Origin: Balneolaceae bacterium
GTDB taxonomy: Bacteria; Bacteroidota; Rhodothermia; Balneolales; Balneolaceae
Length of the DNA stretch: 64,000 bases
Reading direction: 5' to 3'
Assembly: GCA_034521445.1 (NCBI GenBank)
Contig: JAXHMM010000003.1
Location: 592,157-656,156, forward strand
The notes beneath the pieces are model-generated. The model had not been told where the DNA came from. It did no database searches and saw nothing but the letters and a program-made list of their open reading frames with translations. Numbering within the stretch: position 1 is the stretch's first letter; every line of letters starts with the position of its first letter. Position numbers and translations under genes: made by a program. Shown one piece after another: positions 9,373 to 17,522 of the stretch.

Positions 9373-9585
9373 TCAACAACAGGATTCTCCTTCTTTCTGC
9401 ACGGGCGGACAGGGATGGTCGCCATAGGAGCAGAACACGCAGCAATCTCCCTTTTGAGGTTTAATAAGGTTGTCACACCGGGGACATTCCCAGAAGAAGC
9501 GACAGGAATCGGTCGGCATTTTCTCCGTAGAGCGGTGCCCACATTCGGGACAAGTTATGGTTGATGTCAACGATACGTTATTCAT
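9373..9585 (-). CDS. GDCCVxC-type cysteine-rich small protein
   Basis: This 70-residue protein has 10 cysteines: a rubredoxin-like pair CPEC (residues 12-15), a CPRC pair, the signature GDCCVFC around residues 46-52, a CPP and a C-terminal CC. I recognise the GDCCVxC signature as a family often placed near mercury or heavy-metal transport genes and sometimes encoded as a selenoprotein; here all positions are ordinary cysteine. It overlaps the remnant at 9578-9796 by 8 bp and is followed by the flavoprotein, so the three form one transcription unit. Metal sequestration or delivery is inferred. Confidence 0.65.
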   Translation of the reverse strand: MNNVSLTSTITCPECGHRSTEKMPTDSCRFFWECPRCDNLIKPQKGDCCVFCSYGDHPCPPVQKEGESCC

Positions 9586-9796
9586 GGCTATTCAGTTTGC
9601 GTTGGCACTCTTTTGCTTTACGGTGAATCCGGTCTTGTTGATAGCGGCCGGTTTCTTCCTCGCGCCAGAAATGCCGGGCCGTTTCGTCGGGTATGTGCAG
9701 GCCGGTTGAATCCATGAAGGAAATGTCGGCCGATCGGATTCCTTTCAGATTGTTCAATACGTCAGCTACGCGTTCCGCGCATCCGCTGCAATGCAT
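9578..9796 (-). pseudogene. Remnant of a heavy-metal-associated (HMA, MerP-like) domain gene
   Basis: The reading frame opens at ATG 9796 directly on the metal-binding motif MHCSGCAERV, whereas an intact HMA domain needs about 8-10 residues before it. In the same frame upstream the codons read sensibly as homologous sequence (KKEIRTAG before MHC), but no ATG, GTG or TTG start occurs before a stop about 37 codons back. After residue 30 the usual beta-alpha-beta ending is replaced by unrelated charged sequence. The frame overlaps the GDCCVxC gene by 8 bp. I read this as a decayed copper or mercury chaperone; a short functional CxxC peptide is the alternative. Confidence 0.45.
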
Positions 9797-10040
9797 GCCG
9801 GCTGTCCTTATTTCCTTTTTGGCAGGCGTGATCGTCGCCCCTCTTCCAGCTTTCTGAGTGGCATCCGCTGGCGTGAATCGGGGCGGTCATTGCAATGCCT
9901 GCCTGCGGTGTACGGCCTGCACGCATGCCCAGAGTCGAACATGTCTTTGAGGCTGGTAGCAGAAAGCCTCATGCCGGGTGGACGCCCGGATTTCACGGGA
10001 GGTTGTGGCAGGCGGCGGCAGGCGGAAGGGGGAGGGGAGG

Positions 10041-10079
10041 AGAAAAGCGCCTTCCCTTCGCCGGAAAGCGAAAGGAAGG
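10041..10079 (-). terminator. Terminator of the tRNA operon
   Basis: On the minus strand a 12-bp stem with one mismatch (10068-10079 with 10050-10061, loop of 6) is followed by TTTTCT (10041-10046). It lies just downstream of the last tRNA (Glu). Confidence 0.65.
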
Positions 10080-10084
10080 GCTCG

Positions 10085-10157
10085 TACCGCGTACGGGATT
10101 CGAACCCGTGCTACCGCCGTGAAAGGGCGGCGTCCTAAACCCCTAGACGAACGCGGC
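10085..10157 (-). tRNA. tRNA-Glu (anticodon TTC)
   Basis: Minus strand folds as a cloverleaf: acceptor GCCGCGT with ACGCGGT (first pair G-U), anticodon arm GCCGCCC TTTCAC... with anticodon TTC, and T-loop GGTTCGAATCC. CCA is not encoded. It is the last of four tRNAs in the operon. Confidence 0.95.
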
Positions 10158-10173
10158 AGGTAAAAAAGGGAAG

Positions 10174-10244
10174 AGGCGACAGGCGGATTCGAACCGCCGT
10201 AGGAGGTTTTGCAGACCTCTGCCTAACCACTCGGCCATGTCGCC
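10174..10244 (-). tRNA. tRNA-Cys (anticodon GCA)
   Basis: Minus strand gives acceptor GGCGACA with TGTCGCC, discriminator T, anticodon loop CTGCAAA with GCA, and T-loop GGTTCGAATCC. Sixteen bases separate it from tRNA-Glu. CCA is not encoded. Confidence 0.95.
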
Positions 10245-10271
10245 CTGTTCTAATCTGTCCAACTACACTGG

Positions 10272-10345
10272 TACGCCCGGCAGGACTCGAACCTGCAACC
10301 GTCGGCTTAGAAGGCCGATGCTCTATCCAGTTGAGCTACGGGCGC
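10272..10345 (-). tRNA. tRNA-Arg (anticodon TCT)
   Basis: Minus strand folds with acceptor GCGCCCG / CGGGCGT, D-arm TAGCTCAACTGGATAGAGCA, anticodon loop CTTCTAA (TCT), and T-loop GGTTCGAGTCC. CCA is not encoded. Confidence 0.95.
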
Positions 10346-10381
10346 GGGTTCCGCAGCGCCGGAAGGTCTGACTGTCATGTG

Positions 10382-10455
10382 TCGGGGAGACAGGATTTGA
10401 ACCTGCGACCCTTCGCTCCCAAAGCGAATGCGCTACCGGGCTGCGCTACTCCCCG
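10382..10455 (-). tRNA. tRNA-Pro (anticodon TGG)
   Basis: Minus strand folds with acceptor CGGGGAG / CTCCCCG, discriminator A, anticodon loop TTTGGGA (TGG), and T-loop GGTTCAAATCC. It is the first tRNA of the operon, about 80 bp from its promoter. Confidence 0.95.
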
Positions 10456-10533
10456 TCATTACGTTCATGCTGTCAAAGAAAAAGGCCGCTGGAGACCGCT
10501 TCAGGCGGCTTGTTTCGCGGCTTTGAAAGACTT

Positions 10534-10564
10534 CAAATATAGGGGTCCTCTCCTCACAAATCAA
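10534..10564 (-). promoter_or_regulatory. Promoter of the Pro-Arg-Cys-Glu tRNA operon
   Basis: On the minus strand TTG (10562-10564) lies exactly 20 bp before TATATTTG (10534-10541), a perfect match to the Bacteroidota -7 element TAnnTTTG. Confidence 0.75.
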
Positions 10565-10746
10565 TGCGAATCGCGACCGGTGTGATCGAAGGCGTCGCCT
10601 GTGCTAATGTGACAAGTTTCGATTGGGATGAGTGCCAAGGGTCAGAGTCCATCATTCGAATTTGTAAGTTGATACCGGGTGAGAAGTCCAATATAGGAAC
10701 TGGGTGCCTTTAATCAGGAATTGCACCGATTGGAAAAAGTACCGGA

Positions 10747-11142
10747 ATGATATCAATAGATGAGCTGGAGGAATTGGCGAACTCGAAGCTGATCGATGCC
10801 AGGGTGTTGCATCAGGGTGAGCGATACGACAGTTCCGTATACCTTTGCGGGTATGTTATCGAAATTTGTCTTAAATTGAGAATATGCAAGACGTTACGTT
10901 GGTCCGGGTATCCGAACTCCAATAAGGAATTCGAAGATCTGAGGAGTTTTCGGACACACAAATTGGATATTCTTTTGACACTTTCCGGCATTGAAGAGAG
11001 TATAAAGTCCGAATGTTTTGAGGATTGGGCCCGGGTAACCAAGTGGGATCCGCAAAGCCGTTATCGCCCGGCAGGAACAATTGATGCAAGCCACTCCAAA
11101 CAGATGATTTTATCCGCAGAAAAACTTAAAAGTTTGTTATGA
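10747..11142 (+). CDS. HEPN-domain protein (probable RNase toxin or NTase partner type)
   Basis: The 131-residue all-helical protein has the HEPN pattern: an N-terminal helix with ARVLHQGERYDSSVYLCGYVIE (here residues 18-39) as in HEPN ligand-binding helices, and the catalytic RNase motif R-x4-H at R66-H71 (RSFRTH) before a hydrophobic helix. HEPN toxins cleave RNA and pair with an antitoxin. The gene overlaps the next one by 4 bp (ATGA), so translation is coupled. Composition is more AT-rich than neighbours and it sits beside a tRNA cluster, consistent with horizontal acquisition. A HEPN/MNT-type system is possible, but the partner lacks a nucleotidyltransferase signature. Confidence 0.7.
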   Translation: MISIDELEELANSKLIDARVLHQGERYDSSVYLCGYVIEICLKLRICKTLRWSGYPNSNKEFEDLRSFRTHKLDILLTLSGIEESIKSECFEDWARVTKWDPQSRYRPAGTIDASHSKQMILSAEKLKSLL

Positions 11143-11528
11143 AGAAAGTAATTAGAGATAAATTCCGAAAAATGGAACGCAGGCTTTCGGAAGAGTATGG
11201 GCCTTTTAATTTTTTTGGAGTTTTTCTCCCGGAGGAATCGCCAAATCGGTGGGATTTGCTGGTATCGGCAAACTGGTTGGCTTCTGATGATGGAGCGGCT
11301 ACCAGGTTTTTAATCGAAAGGATGCGTGAACATCTTGACCAGGGGGAGATCATCTTTATGTCGACGGTCGTGGTGCTGGAGGGTGATCACCCGGACATGG
11401 ATGAAATCTATGAGGAGATCGAAGTGGAACATGGATTCGTAGAAATGCGCGATGAGGTAATCTTCGGTAGAGATATTGAGAGAGCGTATATTTTGACCTG
11501 CCGACGAAGTACTGCTGAAGCCTGGTAA
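11139..11528 (+). CDS. Unrecognised partner of the HEPN protein
   Basis: This 129-residue acidic protein is translated from an ATG inside the stop region of the HEPN gene (4-bp overlap). It has a basic N-terminal helix, a central RWDLLVSANWLASDDG segment, a long amphipathic helix (ATRFLIERMREHL), and a C-terminal VEHGFVEMRDEVIFG stretch that looks like a conserved core. There is no signal peptide, no membrane segment, and no GSx10DxD nucleotidyltransferase motif or PIN/RelE pattern. I do not recognise the family. Tight coupling to a HEPN gene suggests an antitoxin or regulator, or the second subunit of a defence module. The downstream glycosyltransferase is convergent and only 16 bp away. Confidence 0.6.
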   Translation: MKKVIRDKFRKMERRLSEEYGPFNFFGVFLPEESPNRWDLLVSANWLASDDGAATRFLIERMREHLDQGEIIFMSTVVVLEGDHPDMDEIYEEIEVEHGFVEMRDEVIFGRDIERAYILTCRRSTAEAW

Positions 11529-11544
11529 ATCTCCAGCGGCGCTA

Positions 11545-12504
11545 TTACCCTGTCCGGTTCCGAAACTGCTCGCGGATGAAGCCGCTTCCGTAGCCCGTCA
11601 GCTGTACCAGGGAGGTGAACACTGCCAGGGCGCCCACGCGGAGGCTGCCGGTGATCACGCCGGCGTGCATCAGCAGGGTGGCCAGGAAGAGGCCGAAGGG
11701 CATGCTGAGCCAGCCGAAGAGGGGAGGGTTGAGCGGGATCAGCAGTAGGTAGCAGGCCAGTCCCACCGTAAAAAGGGCAGGCAGCGCATGCACCCATTTG
11801 ATCTCCCCGGGATGGAAGCGGGCGATATTAATACGCGCACGGCCGAAAAAGTGGGCCTGGCGGAAGAAGTCCCCCAGGCTGGTGCGCCGCTTGTGATAGA
11901 CCCAGGCGTCGGGGATGAGTCCGGTGCGGAAACCCTGCTTGATAATGCGCAGGCTGAACTCGATGTCCTCGCCCATGCGCGTGATGCGGTAGCCGCCGGT
12001 GGCGCGGTAGACCTCGGCCGAGATGCCCATATTGAAGCTTCGCGGGTGGAAGGTACCGGCGTGGCGGGCGTTGCCCCGTATACCGCCGGTGGTGAGGGGG
12101 GAGGTCATGGAGTAGCTGATGGCCTTCTGCAGCGGGGTAAAATCGTCGTGTGCACGGTCGGGTCCCCCCCATGCATCCAGCGGCTGCTGGTCCAGGTGGT
12201 TGCGGACGATACGGAAATAGTCGGGGGGCACCAGGCAGTCGGAGTCAAAGACTACGTACCAGTCGCCGCGCGCCCGGTCGAAGCCGTAGTTGCGGCTGAA
12301 GCCCTGTCCGCTGTTCTCCTTGTAGAAATAGCGCAGGTTGAGGCGGTCCTGGAATTCGCGCGCCACATCTTCACAGGGCTCGGAGGAGCCGTCTTCCACG
12401 ATGAGCACCTCAAAGTCGGTGAACGTCTGTTTGGCAAGGCTTTCCAGAAGCTCCCTGACTTCGTCGGGACGGTTGTAGACGGGCACAATCACCGAGAAAG
12501 TCAT
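11545..12504 (-). CDS. Family 2 glycosyltransferase, membrane-associated
   Basis: The 319-residue protein has a GT-A fold. It opens with the SVIVPVYNRPDEV start, followed by VLIVEDGSSEP (nucleotide-binding Asp), the DSD metal-binding motif (VVFDSDCLVPP near residue 90), the NMGISAEVYRATGGY acceptor loop, and the GEDIEFSLRI catalytic ED motif near residue 185. The C-terminal third contains three hydrophobic segments (about 235-305) that would hold it at the inner membrane. It is predicted to transfer a sugar from a nucleotide donor in envelope or lipid-linked glycan synthesis. It follows clpC on the same strand across an octamer-repeat element, and its ATGACTTTC start lies in register with that repeat. 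Confidence 0.88.
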   Translation of the reverse strand: MTFSVIVPVYNRPDEVRELLESLAKQTFTDFEVLIVEDGSSEPCEDVAREFQDRLNLRYFYKENSGQGFSRNYGFDRARGDWYVVFDSDCLVPPDYFRIVRNHLDQQPLDAWGGPDRAHDDFTPLQKAISYSMTSPLTTGGIRGNARHAGTFHPRSFNMGISAEVYRATGGYRITRMGEDIEFSLRIIKQGFRTGLIPDAWVYHKRRTSLGDFFRQAHFFGRARINIARFHPGEIKWVHALPALFTVGLACYLLLIPLNPPLFGWLSMPFGLFLATLLMHAGVITGSLRVGALAVFTSLVQLTGYGSGFIREQFRNRTG

Positions 12505-12618
12505 AAAGTCTCTAAAGTCCTACAAGTCCAAAAGTCCAGAAGTCGGAAAGTCAAAAAGTCATAAAGTCCACCGACTTTTGGACTTTTTGACTTCAAGACT
12601 TATTAGACTTAGTTAGTT
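12497..12618 (-). repeat. Octamer-repeat element, copy A (clpC / glycosyltransferase junction)
   Basis: Read in the transcription direction, units ending in AAGTC repeat about every 8 bp through the clpC stop codon. A core AAGTCGGTGGACTTT follows, then inverse GACTT units up to the glycosyltransferase start. The clpC stop TAA lies inside an AAGTCTAA unit. The two arms can pair in several registers to make a long hairpin. Confidence 0.85.
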
Positions 12619-15304
12619 AGACTTGGTGGCTTTCAGACTTTGATTCGGAGGCTTTGCGTCCGCCCCCTGCAGTCGCACCGCCGGCGGAGGTCGAGGCGCT
12701 TCCGCCCGACGAGCCGGAGCCCGTAGAGGAGGAAGAGCCAGAGGATCCGGAGTCGTCGCCGGAGGAGGCCTCCGTGTCGCCCTCGTCGCCGGCGTTCTCG
12801 GGCTCGTCCCATCCGAAGGTGATGCCGTCGCGGGATTTGTTCATCTTGATCTTGATGGTGGTGCCGTCGGCATGCTCGTTCTCCAGCAGCTCCTCGGCCA
12901 GCGGGTCCTCCACATACTTCTGGATGGCCCGTTTGAGGGGACGCGCCCCGTACTTCTGGTCGAAGCCCTTGTCGCTGAGGAAGTCTTTGGCGCCTTTGGT
13001 GATCTCGATGGTGTAGCCCAGCTCGCGGATGCGTTCGAAAAGATCGTCGGCCATCAGGTCGATGATCTTGTAGATGTCATCCTGCTCGAGGGCGCGGAAG
13101 GTGATGACATCGTCAATGCGGTTCAGGAACTCGGGGTTAAACACCTTCTTGAGGGCGTCCTGTACCGTCGACTTCATCTGCTCGTAGTCGTAGGTGGATC
13201 CGCTGCTGAAGCCGATGCCCTTGCCCATGCTGCGGATGTCGCGGGCACCGATGTTGGAGGTCATGATGATAATGGTGTTGCGGAAGTCCACCTTGCGGCC
13301 CAGGCTGTCGGTAAGTATGCCGTCGTCCAGCACCTGCAGCAGGATGTTGAAGACATCGGGGTGGGCCTTTTCGATCTCGTCCAGCAGGATTACGCTGTAG
13401 GGTTTGCGCCGCACTTTTTCGGTGAGGATTCCGCCCTCCTCGTAGCCCACGTAGCCGGGAGGGGCCCCGACCAGTCGTGAGACGGAGAACTTCTCCATGT
13501 ATTCGCTCATGTCGATGCGAATGAGGGTGTCCTCCTGGTCAAAGAGGTAACGCGCGAGCACCTTGGCGGTTTCGGTCTTGCCCACGCCTGTGGGACCCAG
13601 GAAGATGAAGGAGCCGATGGGGCGGGTGGGGTCCTTCAGGCCGGCGCGGGTGCGCTGGATGGCCTTGGTGAGTTTCACGATGGCCTCGTCCTGGCCGATG
13701 ATCTCCTTGCCCAGCTCCTCCTTCATCTTGAGGAGCTTCTTGCCCTCGCTCTGGCTGATCTTGTTGACGGGCACGCCGCTCATCATGGCCACCACTTCGG
13801 CCACATCCTCTTCGGACACGTCGAATACGATGTCTTCGGCCTCCTTTTCCCACTCCTTCTGGGCCTGGTCGAGTTCTTCGCTGAGGCGCTTCTCCTTGTC
13901 GCGCAGGCGCGCGGCCTCCTCAAAACGCTGTTTCTTGACCATGGCGTTCTTCTCCTGGCTGGTGGCGTCGATCTCCTCCTCCAGGTCCAGGATGTTCTGC
14001 GGCACATGGATGTTGGAGAGGTGTACGCGGGCCCCGGCCTCGTCGAGAGCGTCCAGGGCCTTGTCCGGCAGGAAATGGTCGGTGACGTAGCGGTCGGTCA
14101 GCTTCACGCAGGCCTGGATGGCCTCTTCGGAATAGCTGACGCTGTGGTGTTTCTCGTATTTGGGCTTGATCTGCGTAAGAATCTCGACGGTCTGCTCCGG
14201 GGTGGTGGGATCGACCATGATCTTCTGGAAGCGGCGCTCCAGCGCGCCGTCCTTTTCAATATACTGTCGGTATTCGTTCAGTGTGGTGGCGCCGATGGCC
14301 TGCACCTCGCCGCGGGCCAGGGCCGGCTTGAGCATGTTGGAGGCGTCCAGTGATCCGCTGGCGCCGCCGGCGCCCACGATGGTGTGCAGCTCGTCGATGA
14401 AGAGAATGACGTTCTCGGTTTTCTCCAACTCGCCCATCACGGCCTTCATCCGCTCTTCGAACTGTCCGCGGTACTTGGTGCCTGCCACCAGGGCAGCCAG
14501 GTCGAGGGCGATCACACGCTTGTCATAGAGCACGCGGGACACCTTGCGCTCGATAATACGGGAGGCGAGTCCCTCGGCGATGGCGGTCTTGCCCACCCCG
14601 GGCTCGCCGATGAGTACGGGGTTGTTTTTCTTGCGGCGGCTCAGAACCTGGGCCACGCGTTCAATTTCCTTTTCGCGTCCGATGATCGGATCGAGCTTGC
14701 CTTCCTCGGCCAGCTGTGTCAAGTCGCGGCCGAAGTTGTCGAGTACGGGCGTTTTTGATTTGTCCATTTTCTTCTCCCTGGAGCTTCCAGACGATTGTCC
14801 ACCTTTCGAGGATGAGGAAAGGCTGGAGGATACGGATCGTGCATCCTGATGATCTTCGTCAGGTGATTTGCCGGAAATAATCAAGTCCAGCTCTTCGCGG
14901 ACGGAGTCGTAGGATACGTTGAACTGCTGTAGGATCTGCGCGGCGATATTCTCGTCGTCGCGGAGCAGGGACAGCAGCAGATGTTCGGTGCCGATGGTGT
15001 CGCTCTTGTAGAGCTTGGCTTCCAGATAGGTGATGCGCAGTACCTTTTCGGCCTGCTTGGTGAGGGGGATATTGCCCACGGTGACCGATCCCCCGGTTCC
15101 TCGGACGGTGTCCTCCACGGTTTTTTTCAGCTTGTAGAGGTCGCAGTTGAGGTTCTTGAGGATCTTGATGGCTACACCTTCGCCGAGACGGACGATACCC
15201 AAAATCAGGTGTTCCGTGCCGATATAATCGTGACCCAGCCTCAGCGCCTCCTCGCGGCTGAACTGTATGACATCACGAACCTTGCTGGAAAAATTGCCCT
15301 CCAT
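12617..15304 (-). CDS. clpC: ATP-dependent Clp protease ATP-binding subunit ClpC
   Basis: The 895-residue AAA+ unfoldase has two Clp_N repeats (about 1-145), a Ser/Lys-rich linker and NBD1 with Walker A GEPGVGKT near residue 235. The middle domain carries a UVR-like [14 protein letters not shown] near 440, and NBD2 has GPTGVGKT near 570. This layout is ClpC rather than ClpB. It would unfold substrates for ClpP, normally encoded elsewhere. The C-terminus (about 835-895) is a low-complexity Ser/Gly/Asp tail not needed by the family; its last codons overlap the octamer repeat that provides the stop. A promoter match lies at 15391-15421. Confidence 0.95.
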   Translation of the reverse strand: MEGNFSSKVRDVIQFSREEALRLGHDYIGTEHLILGIVRLGEGVAIKILKNLNCDLYKLKKTVEDTVRGTGGSVTVGNIPLTKQAEKVLRITYLEAKLYKSDTIGTEHLLLSLLRDDENIAAQILQQFNVSYDSVREELDLIISGKSPDEDHQDARSVSSSLSSSSKGGQSSGSSREKKMDKSKTPVLDNFGRDLTQLAEEGKLDPIIGREKEIERVAQVLSRRKKNNPVLIGEPGVGKTAIAEGLASRIIERKVSRVLYDKRVIALDLAALVAGTKYRGQFEERMKAVMGELEKTENVILFIDELHTIVGAGGASGSLDASNMLKPALARGEVQAIGATTLNEYRQYIEKDGALERRFQKIMVDPTTPEQTVEILTQIKPKYEKHHSVSYSEEAIQACVKLTDRYVTDHFLPDKALDALDEAGARVHLSNIHVPQNILDLEEEIDATSQEKNAMVKKQRFEEAARLRDKEKRLSEELDQAQKEWEKEAEDIVFDVSEEDVAEVVAMMSGVPVNKISQSEGKKLLKMKEELGKEIIGQDEAIVKLTKAIQRTRAGLKDPTRPIGSFIFLGPTGVGKTETAKVLARYLFDQEDTLIRIDMSEYMEKFSVSRLVGAPPGYVGYEEGGILTEKVRRKPYSVILLDEIEKAHPDVFNILLQVLDDGILTDSLGRKVDFRNTIIIMTSNIGARDIRSMGKGIGFSSGSTYDYEQMKSTVQDALKKVFNPEFLNRIDDVITFRALEQDDIYKIIDLMADDLFERIRELGYTIEITKGAKDFLSDKGFDQKYGARPLKRAIQKYVEDPLAEELLENEHADGTTIKIKMNKSRDGITFGWDEPENAGDEGDTEASSGDDSGSSGSSSSTGSGSSGGSASTSAGGATAGGGRKASESKSESHQV

Positions 15305-15390
15305 AGAGTCTGTTGCTTCTGAAAAAATTTGGGGTCGTTCGTACCCGTGTGTAACGAGTGGGAGTGTTCTTTAGTTCACCTTTCCCCATC

Positions 15391-15421
15391 GAAAGTAGTA
15401 TTGGCTCTGTGCAAAAGCAAG
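15391..15421 (-). promoter_or_regulatory. Promoter of clpC
   Basis: On the minus strand TTG (15419-15421), a 20-bp spacer and TACTTTCG (15391-15398) match TTG-N20-TAnnTTTG with one mismatch. It leaves a leader of about 80 bp before the clpC ATG. Confidence 0.65.
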
Positions 15422-15580
15422 CCCGATGGCGTGCTCCCGGTGCTTCCCGACGCCGGGCTTTCGGCGCCCCGTCCCGAGTGGGTAAGCGGCACCGAATGGG
15501 GCGCTTTAAACCGTATGAAAGGCAATTCAGGGAGACCATGCAATGGATGGCCGGAGAGGCCGGCCGCAGGACAAAGACAT

Positions 15581-17101
15581 TTAAAACAAGGGCTTCCCCG
15601 TCATCTCCGCAGGCGCTTCCAGTCCCATCATTTTCAGCAGGGTGGGGGCGACGTCGGCCAGGATACCGTCGCGGAGACGGGTTCCTTCGCCCTCCCCGAG
15701 GAGCAGCACGGGAACGGGTGCGCAGGTGTGCGCGGTGTGCGGAGAGCCGTCCTCCTGCACCATGCAGTCGGCGTTGCCGTGGTCGGCTATGATGAGCACC
15801 TTGTATCCGTGTTCACGTGCGGCGGTTACCACCTTTTCAAGCTGGGTATCCACCGTCTCCACGGCGCGGACGGCCGCCTCCATCACGCCGGTGTGTCCCA
15901 CCATGTCGGGGTTGGCGAAGTTGAGAACGGCCAGGTGGTGCTTTTCGGTGATGAGCTGCGAACAGAGGGCGTCGGCTACCTCAGGGGCGCTCATCTCAGG
16001 CTTCAAGTCGTAGGTGGCCACGTGGGGACTGGGAATGAGAATGCGTTCCTCGCCCTGGTACGGATCCTCCTCGCCTCCGTTGAAAAAGTAGGTCACATGC
16101 GCATACTTCTCGGTTTCGGCAATGCGCAGCTGACGAAGGTGGCGGCGGCTGACGGTCTCGCCGAGGGTATTGGGGATGGCGGCGGGTGGAAAGGCCACCT
16201 GCGCTTTCTCAAAGTCATCGTCGTAGCGGGTGAAGGTGCAGTAGTGGGGCTTCAGGTCCTCTGCCGGGAAAGCTTCGAGATTCTCCTGCAGGAAAGCGCG
16301 CGTGAGCTGGCGCGCGCGATCGCCGCGTATATTATAGAAGACCACCACATCGCCCTCGCGAATACGCCCGTCTTCCAGGCCGGCGCGTACCATCGGCCGG
16401 ATGAACTCGTCGGTCTCCCCGCTGGCATAGCGATGCTCGAGGGCTTCAGCCGGGTCTTCGAAAGGTTCGCCATTCCCGCGGACCAGCAGATCGTATGCGG
16501 CGCGAGTGCGATCCCAGCGCTCGTCGCGGTCCATGGCGAAGTAGCGTCCCACGATGGAAGCGATGGTCCCCAATCCGATCTCGCGGCTGCGCTGCTGGAA
16601 GGTGCGCATATAGTCGGCGCCGGCCCGGGGGGCGGTGTCGCGTCCGTCGGTGAAGGCATGCACGAGGGCGCGGTCCACCTCGTGGCGGCGGGCGAGTTCC
16701 AGCAAGGCGAAGAGGTGGTCGTTGTGGGAATGCACGCCACCCTCCGAAAAAAGTCCCATAATATGCAGGCGACCCCGTTCGGACGCCTTCTCCATGGCAT
16801 TGACGAGCACCTCGTTACGGTAGAAAGTTCCGTCAGCTATGGCGCGGTTGATGCGGCTGAGCTCTTGCCAGACGATGCGACCCGCTCCGATGTTGAGGTG
16901 TCCCACCTCGGAGTTGCCGAATTGACCTTCGGGCAGTCCCACGTCGGTTCCGCTGGCTGAGAGACGCGCATGGGGCGCGGAGACGAAGAGGTGGTCAAGA
17001 AAGGGGGTGTCGGCCCGGTCGATGGCGCTGACCTCGGGATGCTCGGCAATCCCGTAGCCGTCCAGGATGACCAGGAGCGCTTTGGAAGAGGGGGAGTCCA
17101 A
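15581..17101 (-). CDS. gpmI: 2,3-bisphosphoglycerate-independent phosphoglycerate mutase
   Basis: The 506-residue enzyme interconverts 3- and 2-phosphoglycerate in glycolysis and gluconeogenesis. It belongs to the alkaline phosphatase superfamily. It has an N-terminal LLVILDGYGI metal-binding Asp, the catalytic serine in GNSEVGHLNIGAGR near residue 63, HAFTDGRDTAP near 125, and the second metal cluster NFANPDMVGHTG and IADHGNADCM in the C-terminal third. Length is typical for the dimanganese enzyme. It lies 17 bp downstream of rpsT on the same strand, so it is probably expressed from the rpsT promoter. A GC-rich hairpin without a T tract (15549-15565) follows its stop. Confidence 0.95.
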   Translation of the reverse strand: MDSPSSKALLVILDGYGIAEHPEVSAIDRADTPFLDHLFVSAPHARLSASGTDVGLPEGQFGNSEVGHLNIGAGRIVWQELSRINRAIADGTFYRNEVLVNAMEKASERGRLHIMGLFSEGGVHSHNDHLFALLELARRHEVDRALVHAFTDGRDTAPRAGADYMRTFQQRSREIGLGTIASIVGRYFAMDRDERWDRTRAAYDLLVRGNGEPFEDPAEALEHRYASGETDEFIRPMVRAGLEDGRIREGDVVVFYNIRGDRARQLTRAFLQENLEAFPAEDLKPHYCTFTRYDDDFEKAQVAFPPAAIPNTLGETVSRRHLRQLRIAETEKYAHVTYFFNGGEEDPYQGEERILIPSPHVATYDLKPEMSAPEVADALCSQLITEKHHLAVLNFANPDMVGHTGVMEAAVRAVETVDTQLEKVVTAAREHGYKVLIIADHGNADCMVQEDGSPHTAHTCAPVPVLLLGEGEGTRLRDGILADVAPTLLKMMGLEAPAEMTGKPLF

Positions 17102-17118
17102 GGCGTCCGGGCGCTGGT

Positions 17119-17370
17119 TTAAAGGTTATTGACGTGCCTGGTGAGCTTCGACTTCTTGCGGGCTGCGTTGTTGGGGTGAAGAAGACCCTTCTGAGAATAG
17201 CGGTCCAGCACGGAGATGGCGTCCTTGAGGTACTCCTCAGCTTTCTCCTTGTCGTCCTCCTCGAGGACTTTACGGACCATGGTCCTCATCTTGGAACGCT
17301 GCGCCTGGTTATGCTGGCGGCGCTTTTCATTCTGGCGAACACGCTTTTTTGCTGATTGGTGCTGTGGCAT
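17119..17370 (-). CDS. rpsT: 30S ribosomal protein S20
   Basis: The 83-residue basic helical protein has the S20 pattern: the opening MPQHQSAKKRVRQNEKRR, a central helix with MRTMVRKVLEEDD, and the C-terminal KGLLHPNNAARKKSKL that contacts 16S rRNA. It is encoded first in a two-gene unit with gpmI and carries its own strong promoter. Divergent cmk lies upstream, so the two promoters occupy the same 150-bp interval. Confidence 0.96.
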   Translation of the reverse strand: MPQHQSAKKRVRQNEKRRQHNQAQRSKMRTMVRKVLEEDDKEKAEEYLKDAISVLDRYSQKGLLHPNNAARKKSKLTRHVNNL

Positions 17371-17440
17371 AAACGTCGAGGATAAACCTTATCGGTTATT
17401 CAGAATTCTTTGTATCATCTTTCCGCCTGCGGATAGACTT

Positions 17441-17471
17441 CAAAGTTAAAATTTCTGAAATCATTAAACAA
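17441..17471 (-). promoter_or_regulatory. Promoter of rpsT-gpmI
   Basis: On the minus strand TTG (17469-17471) lies exactly 20 bp from TAACTTTG (17441-17448), a perfect TAnnTTTG element. It is about 70 bp before the rpsT start. Confidence 0.75.
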
Positions 17472-17478
17472 GAAAACA

Positions 17479-17509
17479 TTGAAAATTTACCGAAAGACAA
17501 GTAATTTGA
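17479..17509 (+). promoter_or_regulatory. Promoter of cmk-rpsA
   Basis: TTG (17479-17481), a 20-bp spacer and TAATTTGA (17502-17509) form a near match to TTG-N20-TAnnTTTG. The cmk ATG is 13 bp further on, so the leader is very short. Confidence 0.5.
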
Positions 17510-17522
17510 GAGACTTTCCATT

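Noticed and set aside
9808..9996. 62-codon minus-strand frame upstream of the HMA remnant
   Set aside because: Arg/Pro-rich composition and no motif; it does not restore the missing N-terminus of the HMA domain, which lies in a different frame.
12497..12618. Octamer elements as CRISPR arrays
   Set aside because: There are no constant 20-40-bp repeats or unique spacers; the unit is 8 bp and partly inverted, and no cas gene is near.
15549..15565. Terminator after gpmI
   Set aside because: The 6-bp GC-rich stem (GGCCGG/CCGGCC) has no T tract on the minus strand.
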